DNA from: Ziziphus jujuba
Taxonomy: Eukaryota > Streptophyta > Magnoliopsida > Rosales > Rhamnaceae
NCBI RefSeq assembly: GCF_031755915.1
Contig: NC_083384.1
Span: 1,582,001 to 1,646,000 of the forward strand
Length of the DNA: 64,000 nucleotides
Direction of reading: 5' to 3'
Below, one piece after another: positions 58,441-64,000 of the stretch; position 1 is the stretch's first letter, and every line of letters starts with the position of its first letter. The translations under genes and the position numbers were made by a program. The notes beneath the pieces are model-generated. The model searched no databases and was not told where the DNA came from. It saw only the letters and a list, made by a program, of their open reading frames with translations.

Positions 58441-59727
58441 CATTTTTATTGGCCTAACATGAGGAGAGATGTTGAGAGAATTTTTGAAAGATGTTTGAAG
58501 TGCCGAAAAACAAAATCAACATTGAAACCGCATGGATTGTATAAGCCTTTGCCGATCCCTACCTATCCTTGGGTAGATTTGTCTATGGATTTTGTTCTTA
58601 GGTTGCCTAGGTCAAGGACAAGTAAGGATTCAATATTTGTTGTAGTAGATAGGTTTTCTAAGATGGCACATTTTATTGCATGTAACAAAACTGATGATGC
58701 ATCCAATATTGCTAATTTATTTTTCAAGGAAATTGTGAGATTGCATGGAATGCCACGAACTATTGTTTCGGATAGGGATGCTAAGTTCTTAAGCTATTTT
58801 TGGAAAACATTGTGGGCTAAATTAGGTACTAAGCTTTTCTTTTCAACTACTTGTCATCCACAAACTGATGGACAAACTGAAGTAGTAAATAGAACCTTGT
58901 CTGCATTGTTGAGAGCATTAATTAATAGAAATTTAAGGACTTGGGAAGAATGTTTGCCACATGTTGAATTTGCATATAATAGGTCTTTGCATTCAGCAAC
59001 TAAATTTACTCCATTTGAAATTGTTTATGGTTTTAATCCCTTGACTCCATTAGATTTAACACCTTTGCCTTTAAGTGAGCGTGCTAATCTAGATGGAAAA
59101 CAAAAAGCTGATTTTGTAAAGCAGATTCATGAGAAGACACGGGCAAACATTGAGAGGAGGACCGAGCAATATGCAAAGGTCGCTAATCAAGGCCGAAAAT
59201 CAATGGTGTTTGAACCTGGAGATTGGGTGTGGCTGCATTTAAGGAAAGAAAGATTTCCCGAACAAAGGAAATCCAAACTCATGCCGAGGGGTGATGGACC
59301 TTTTCAAGTTTTGGAGAGGATAAACGACAATGCCTACAAACTTGATCTACCGGGTGAGTATAGTGTTAGTGCCACCTTTAATGTTGCTGATTTATCTCCT
59401 TTTGCTGCATGTGATGACTTTGATTTGAGAACAAATCTTTTTCAAGAGGAGGGGAATGATGCGTATCCACCCGAGACTGTTCGACCAACAACCCGCTGGG
59501 GTGCTGACCCAATACAAATGAAGGTGGGACCGAACACTAGGGCCCAAGCCAAGAAGTTCAAGGACAATCTTGCTGTCTTCATACAAGGAATAAGTCATAG
59601 TCAAGAAGGGTTGGCCATATCTAAAGAACCAAGGCCTGTTTTACTCATACTAGCATCTAAGGTAGAAAATAGCACATACCTTCGGGATAATGCATTGGCG
59701 ACCACATTTTCCTTCCCTTTTTTGTAG
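58372..59727 (+). CDS. Ty3 integrase, open frame with LTR-encoded tail
   Basis: The frame is open for 451 codons; the first 35 or so are out of frame with the real protein and integrase proper begins about [21 protein letters not shown]. The catalytic core has [31 protein letters not shown] and [16 protein letters not shown], giving D, D and E. The C-terminal part has the [20 protein letters not shown] motif and ends [18 protein letters not shown] see no chromodomain after it. The frame then enters the 3' LTR ([20 protein letters not shown]) and finally runs across the inverted junction, so its last 25 residues are foreign. The core appears intact, so this is a plausible source of integrase if expressed with RT. 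Confidence 0.85.
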   Translation: MRRTWGWFNGSFWCFKNLSLLQEHFYWPNMRRDVERIFERCLKCRKTKSTLKPHGLYKPLPIPTYPWVDLSMDFVLRLPRSRTSKDSIFVVVDRFSKMAHFIACNKTDDASNIANLFFKEIVRLHGMPRTIVSDRDAKFLSYFWKTLWAKLGTKLFFSTTCHPQTDGQTEVVNRTLSALLRALINRNLRTWEECLPHVEFAYNRSLHSATKFTPFEIVYGFNPLTPLDLTPLPLSERANLDGKQKADFVKQIHEKTRANIERRTEQYAKVANQGRKSMVFEPGDWVWLHLRKERFPEQRKSKLMPRGDGPFQVLERINDNAYKLDLPGEYSVSATFNVADLSPFAACDDFDLRTNLFQEEGNDAYPPETVRPTTRWGADPIQMKVGPNTRAQAKKFKDNLAVFIQGISHSQEGLAISKEPRPVLLILASKVENSTYLRDNALATTFSFPFL

Positions 59728-62700
59728 CGGATCACATATGGAAATGTTTCAATAAATTCAATCCACTTAGCATGCCTTCGGTTGAGCTTTCCTTGACCCT
59801 TTATATGCTTCAAAGACTCATGATCAGTATGAATCACAAACTCCTTTGGCATGAGATAATGCTGCCACGTCTCCAAAGCCCTCACCAAAGCATACATCTC
59901 CTTGTCATAAGTCAGGTAGTTTAGGGCAGCTCCATTTAATTTTTCACTAAAGTAGGCTATGGATCTTCCTTCTTGCATTAAGACAGCTCCAATACCTACA
60001 CCTGAAGCATCACACTCAATTTCAAAAGTCTTAGAAAAATTTGGCAAAACTAACAAAGGTGCATTACACAATTTTTCTTTCAACAAATTAAAAGATTTTT
60101 CTTGTACTTCCCCCCATTTGAAACCAACATTCTTCTTGACAACTTCATTCAATGGTGCTGCTATGGTACTAAAATCCTTGACAAATCTTCAATAAAAGCT
60201 TGCCAAGCCATGAAAGCTCCTCACTTGGGTGATAGAAGTAGGAACCGGCACCTTAGCTTGGTCAACTTTGATTCCTGCAGCACTTACTACAAAACCTAGA
60301 AACACAAGCTCTTCTTTGCAAAATTCACATTTTTTAATGTTAGCAAACAATCTTTCCTTTCTAAGAACTTGCAAAACTTGCCTAAGTTGATCCACATGGT
60401 CATCCAAATTTCGGGGCTATATTAAAATGTCATCAAAATAAACAACCATAAATTTACCGATAAATGGACGCATTACATGATTCATAAGCCTTATGAAAGT
60501 ACTAGGTGCATTGGATAATCCAAAAGGCATAACTAACCATTCATACAGCCCATATTTAGTTTTGAATGCGGTTTTCCATTCATCACCTTCTTTCATCCTA
60601 ATTTGGTGATAACCACTCCTAAGATCAATTTTTGTAAACATGCAAGCACCATGCAACTCATCAAGCATATCATCTAATCTAGGAATGGGATGTCTATATT
60701 TGATGGTAATGTTATTTATAGCCCTACAATCAACACACATTCTCCAAGAACCATCCTTTTTAGGTACCAACAAAACAGGAACAGCACATGGACTTAAACT
60801 CTCACGAATGTGTCCTTTATCAAGCAAATCACTTACCTGTTTTTGCAACTCCTTTGTTTCTTCGGGATTGCTCCTATAACCTGGTCTACTTGGTATGGCA
60901 GCCCCTGGAACAAAGTCAATTTGATGTTCTATCCCTCGAATAGGTGGTAGTCCACTTGGAATCTCATTTGGGAAGACATCTCCAAATTCCTTCAAAAGAG
61001 AAATCATTGAACTTGGCAATTCAAGTTCTTCAAAGTTAGTTTGATCATTAAAATAATTTTCTTTGTAAAGCATGACCAGCAAAGGTTTCTTACCCTCAAT
61101 AACCTTATTAATATCCCCTAAACTCAAATAAAAATTGCTACTTAACTTTTCCTTTCTTCTTTTTTCTTTTTTCTCCTTAGATTGGCTTAAACCTGCGGAT
61201 TCCTCTTCCTTCTCCAAGCGCACGGGTTTGCCACTTCCTTTTCCCTCTCTTTCGGTTTTTCCTTGATCTTTCCACTCTATATGAACCTTAGAAACCTTAC
61301 CTTGGTCAGCAACCTCATCTTACCTTCTTGAAAGGACGGTGAAGCCGTTGGTGCCATACTTGCTTTTTCCTTGAGCTTTTCGGCTTCTCTCCTTTGTTGC
61401 ATTTGTAATTGGTCTTTGTAAACCTCTTTAGGAGATAATGGTTCCAGCTTGACCTTCTTCCCTTTAAACCTGAAAACAATACTATTTTCTTAACCAAAAT
61501 GAGTACCATCTTTATCAAATTGCCTTGGTCTACCTAATAGTATATGTCCAGCAATCATGGGTACAATATCACATAAAACTACATCCTCATATCTACCTAT
61601 ATTAAATTTTACTTTGGCTTGTTTGTTTACTTTCATCTCACCACTATCATTAAGCCATTGTAATCTATAAGGTTCTGGATGTTTAATTGTTTTCAAGCCT
61701 AATTTATCAACTACAAGATTACTTATCACATTAGTACAACGCCCACTATCTATAATCATGCTACAAATTTTAGCTTCTATTTCGCAGCGAGTGTGGAAGA
61801 TGTTTTCTCTTTGTATCTGCTCTTCATCTTTATAGACAGCAACTACTCTCCTTGAAACCAAGCTCAACTCGGCATTAGATGTATCTACAGGTTCGGCTTC
61901 ATCTTCATTGCAATCCTCCTCTTGCTCAGTTTCAGCCCCACTTTCTTCACTTGAGGATTCCAGCTCACCATCTCCCTTTAATACCATGATTCTTCTATTT
62001 GGGCATTGGCTGGCTATGTATCCCCTTCCTTGGCACTTAAAACAAATTATTTCTCTTGATTTTTGAGGTTTAGGATCAGATTTTATCTCACCTCTAAGTG
62101 CTTGGACAGATTCGGTCTTGACCTCCCTTCTTGGTCGGTTGGTAGTTTCTTCTCCTAATTTCGGCTTCAACTTGTTTTCATAAGTGGAATTGTTTTTCCA
62201 ACCACTTGAACTTGTCCTTCCACTGCTAGAAACTCCTCCAAACCGTGTACTAACACCCCTCCTCTTGAATTGGTTCTCAAGCTTAATGGCTACATGCAAC
62301 ATCTCCTCCCATTCCAAGTATTGTGTAATTCATGTTGGTTGGCAATGTCACGGTTCAAACCACCAAGAAATCTCGCCATTGTTGCTTCTCTATCCTCATT
62401 CATATTCAGCCTCATCATTAACATCTCCATCTCTTTGTAATAATCCTCCACGACCTACTTCCTTGAGACAACGATTGAAGCCTTTGATGCAGCAACCTTT
62501 GGTAATGAGATGGCACAAACCGCTTTCTCATGGCTCCTTTCATTTGACGCGATGTTGTAATCAAGTCATCACCAACCCTCCTTCAGGTGCTTTGCTCATT
62601 TGTCCACCATTGGAGTGCATAATGGCCAAACTCCATTGCTGCCAACTTCACCTTCTTACCTTCCGAATAGTTGTGGCAGTAAAAAATCATCTCCATCTTT

Positions 62701-64000
62701 TCTTCCCACTCCAAATAAGCTTCGGGATCACTTTTACCCATAAAAGGTGGGATGTTAACCTTGATATTTCCCAAATCATCATCTGTATCTTCCCTCCTAT
62801 ATCTCCCATGGCCAGCTCTATCTTGGACAGCAAAGGCTTCGTCCATTCCTTCCTCAAAGTCGCCGTCGAATGGCTCCTCATCAAATTCCTCTCTCGGCCT
62901 CTCGCGACCTCCTCGTCCTCAGCCTTGTCCTCCATGGAATTCTTGCCTCTTTCTTGTATTCGGCCTTCCTTGTGAGGCTTCTAGTCTTCCCACTCTTCGA
63001 TTCACATGCTCAACTTGAGCACTAACCCGCTGTATTGATTCCAAGACAGCTTTCATGTCCACTTGGTCTCCACTCCCAGTAGCTCGGTCATCGCCATGGA
63101 ATGCTACAGACTCTTCCTCATTGATCCTCAAGGGTGGATCTCCTCTTCTTATTCTAAAATCTGCCATGTTAGTAAAATACTGCAAAAATAAAATAAATCC
63201 TCACAATATTCACTCCCTCACGTGTTTCACTCAAACAAGGTCTCGACACTCGTGTTTGCACACTAGTTTTGGATTTTACCCTCTTTTAAGCTCACACACT
63301 CTTGCCTTTTTCCACTCAATGTATTATCTCAAAGTTCTAATTAAAACACCCAAAAAACAGCAATTAGATCACTAGTATGTTTTAATTAAACTTACCAACA
63401 AAACAGTAGCAAAGAGTAGGCAATACCGAAAGAATCCAACAAATCCTAATTTTTCAGCTTTCTAGACAAGAAAACACAAAATAATGGGAAAACGTTGGAA
63501 TATTTGAAAACTGCACCAGATGGTAGTAGATTATGAGTTCAAGAATAAAATTCCAGAAAAAGAAATTCAAATACAAACAAGAATCAAAGAAAACAAAAAT
63601 AGGAACAAGAATCAAAGAGAACAAAAATATAGAAAAGTGTTGGTTGTTGTTCTTGTAATTCAAGTTTTGTATCAATTCCTTTAACTAATTTTAATCCAAA
63701 AAATTTAAACACCCAAAATCCAAATATCCAGCAGTAAAAATAATTTCCCAGCAACTCAAACATTGAATAAATAATCAAAAAACCAGCAGCTCCAACAAAT
63801 TTCCAACAAACAAATCAAACTCCAACAAACTGAATATTATTTATTTTTTTCACTCACAGAACATAAACAGCTGCAGTAGCAAGAATAATTACCAAAATTG
63901 CAATTCCAACTCCAAAACAAACTCCAAACCCGTGACCTCCAAATAAACACAAATGTGCAGTTTTTTTTTTTTTTTTTTAATGTTGCCGCAAACTCTTTTT
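59651..64000 (-). mobile_element. inverted Ty3 element, truncated in RNase H, runs off window
   Basis: This is a second autonomous-type copy on the minus strand. The leader is 63168-64000 and the gag start MADFRIRRGDPPLRINEEES is at 63167. Gag has damage near 62318-62580, protease and knuckle lie at 62317-61490 (Ser to Arg after DSG), and RT is at 61223-60417 with [12 protein letters not shown] and YFDDILI. An RT-RNase H part at 60407-60189 has lost KAIQEW. RNase H at 60152-59651 ends [17 protein letters not shown], where the copy is cut. It differs from the copy at 52340 by scattered substitutions and small deletions, so it is a separate insertion. Its LTR lies beyond 64000. Confidence 0.92.

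Larger units (their letters stand above)
52340..59650 (+). mobile_element. near-complete Ty3 element, 3' LTR truncated (autonomous type)
   Basis: The 5' LTR is 52340-53479, the primer site TGGTATCAGAGC 53482-53493, the leader runs to 54660, gag-pol is 54661-59456, and the purine tract is 59444-59456. Only the first 194 bp of the 3' LTR (59457-59650) remain; there the sequence switches to an inverted relative. The left flank before it is gtaaa, but no right-hand duplication can be checked. Domains are in the normal order and it is the best preserved full-length pol in the window, though a few stops and shifts remain. Confidence 0.92.
53860..63960. repeat. large inverted repeat, arms about 4.3 kb
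   Basis: The left arm is about 53860-58200 and the right arm about 59651-63960, with a 1.45-kb spacer holding integrase and the LTR start. It results from two relatives of one Ty3 family facing each other. The junction at 59650/59651 (ACTCATAC meeting TAGCATCTAAGG) shows at most one base of shared sequence. Confidence 0.88.

Noticed and set aside
62184..62975. 263-codon plus-strand frame
   Set aside because: It is the antisense of gag of the inverted Ty3 element; the real coding strand is minus with the capsid and zinc-knuckle motifs.
53860..63960. Inverted repeat as a simple fold-back assembly artefact
   Set aside because: The two arms differ by many substitutions, different stops and separate small deletions, so they are distinct copies. 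Misjoining at 59650 is still possible and is noted for checking.

Overview
The window looks like nuclear DNA of a flowering plant, most likely a eudicot, and probably gene-poor heterochromatin. It is a patchwork of old plastid DNA carried in the nucleus (NUPTs) and LTR retrotransposons nested inside it. I see no ordinary host gene, rRNA gene, CRISPR array or bacterial operon. A plastid origin for the molecule is ruled out by the many stops and frameshifts in the plastid genes and by the nested LTR elements.

Layout. 1-4080: plastid single-copy pieces, namely ndhF (broken), rpl32 (frame still open) and a ycf1 fragment. 4081-11624 and 17945-18485: plastid inverted-repeat DNA in plastid order, rps12 3' part, rps7, ndhB, trnL-CAA, ycf15, ycf2 3' end. 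It is interrupted by a solo LTR in the ndhB intron and by a complete Ty3-type element in ycf2. 18486-25721: two decayed Ty1/copia fragments lying head to head. 25722-33281: a decayed full-structure Ty3 element. 33282-52339: plastid large single-copy DNA, ndhJ-ndhK-ndhC-trnV-trnM-atpE-atpB-rbcL. Inserted in it are a solo LTR (in ndhC) and a large copia element (in rbcL). The copia element itself carries a Ty3 solo LTR in its own LTR and a deleted Ty3 element in its pol. 52340-64000: one more Ty3 element, and facing it in inverted orientation another copy of the same family that runs off the window.

All Ty3 insertions belong to one family with LTRs of about 1.1 kb, starting TGATG and ending TATCA. 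The primer site matches initiator tRNA-Met, and a purine tract (AAGAGGAGGGGAA) sits before the 3' LTR. Target duplications of 5 bp date the layers: plastid DNA first, copia into rbcL next, Ty3 into both. Reverse transcriptase, RNase H and integrase motifs resemble chromoviruses, possibly the CRM clade.

The most unusual item is the element at 11625-17944 and its deleted relative at 43891-47127. Both carry the same scrambled pol. Gag and protease are followed by a stub of RT, a second diverged copy of the PR-RT linker, a scrap of integrase core, a scrap of RT from further upstream, and then the integrase C-terminus. In the first copy this is one open frame of 1045 codons that ends inside the 3' LTR. 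Two copies at unrelated targets with the same scramble mean this form has been mobile, presumably with enzymes supplied by full-length relatives such as those at 25722 and 52340. The LTRs of the family are also rich in conserved dyad symmetries, including four hairpins in a row before the primer site.
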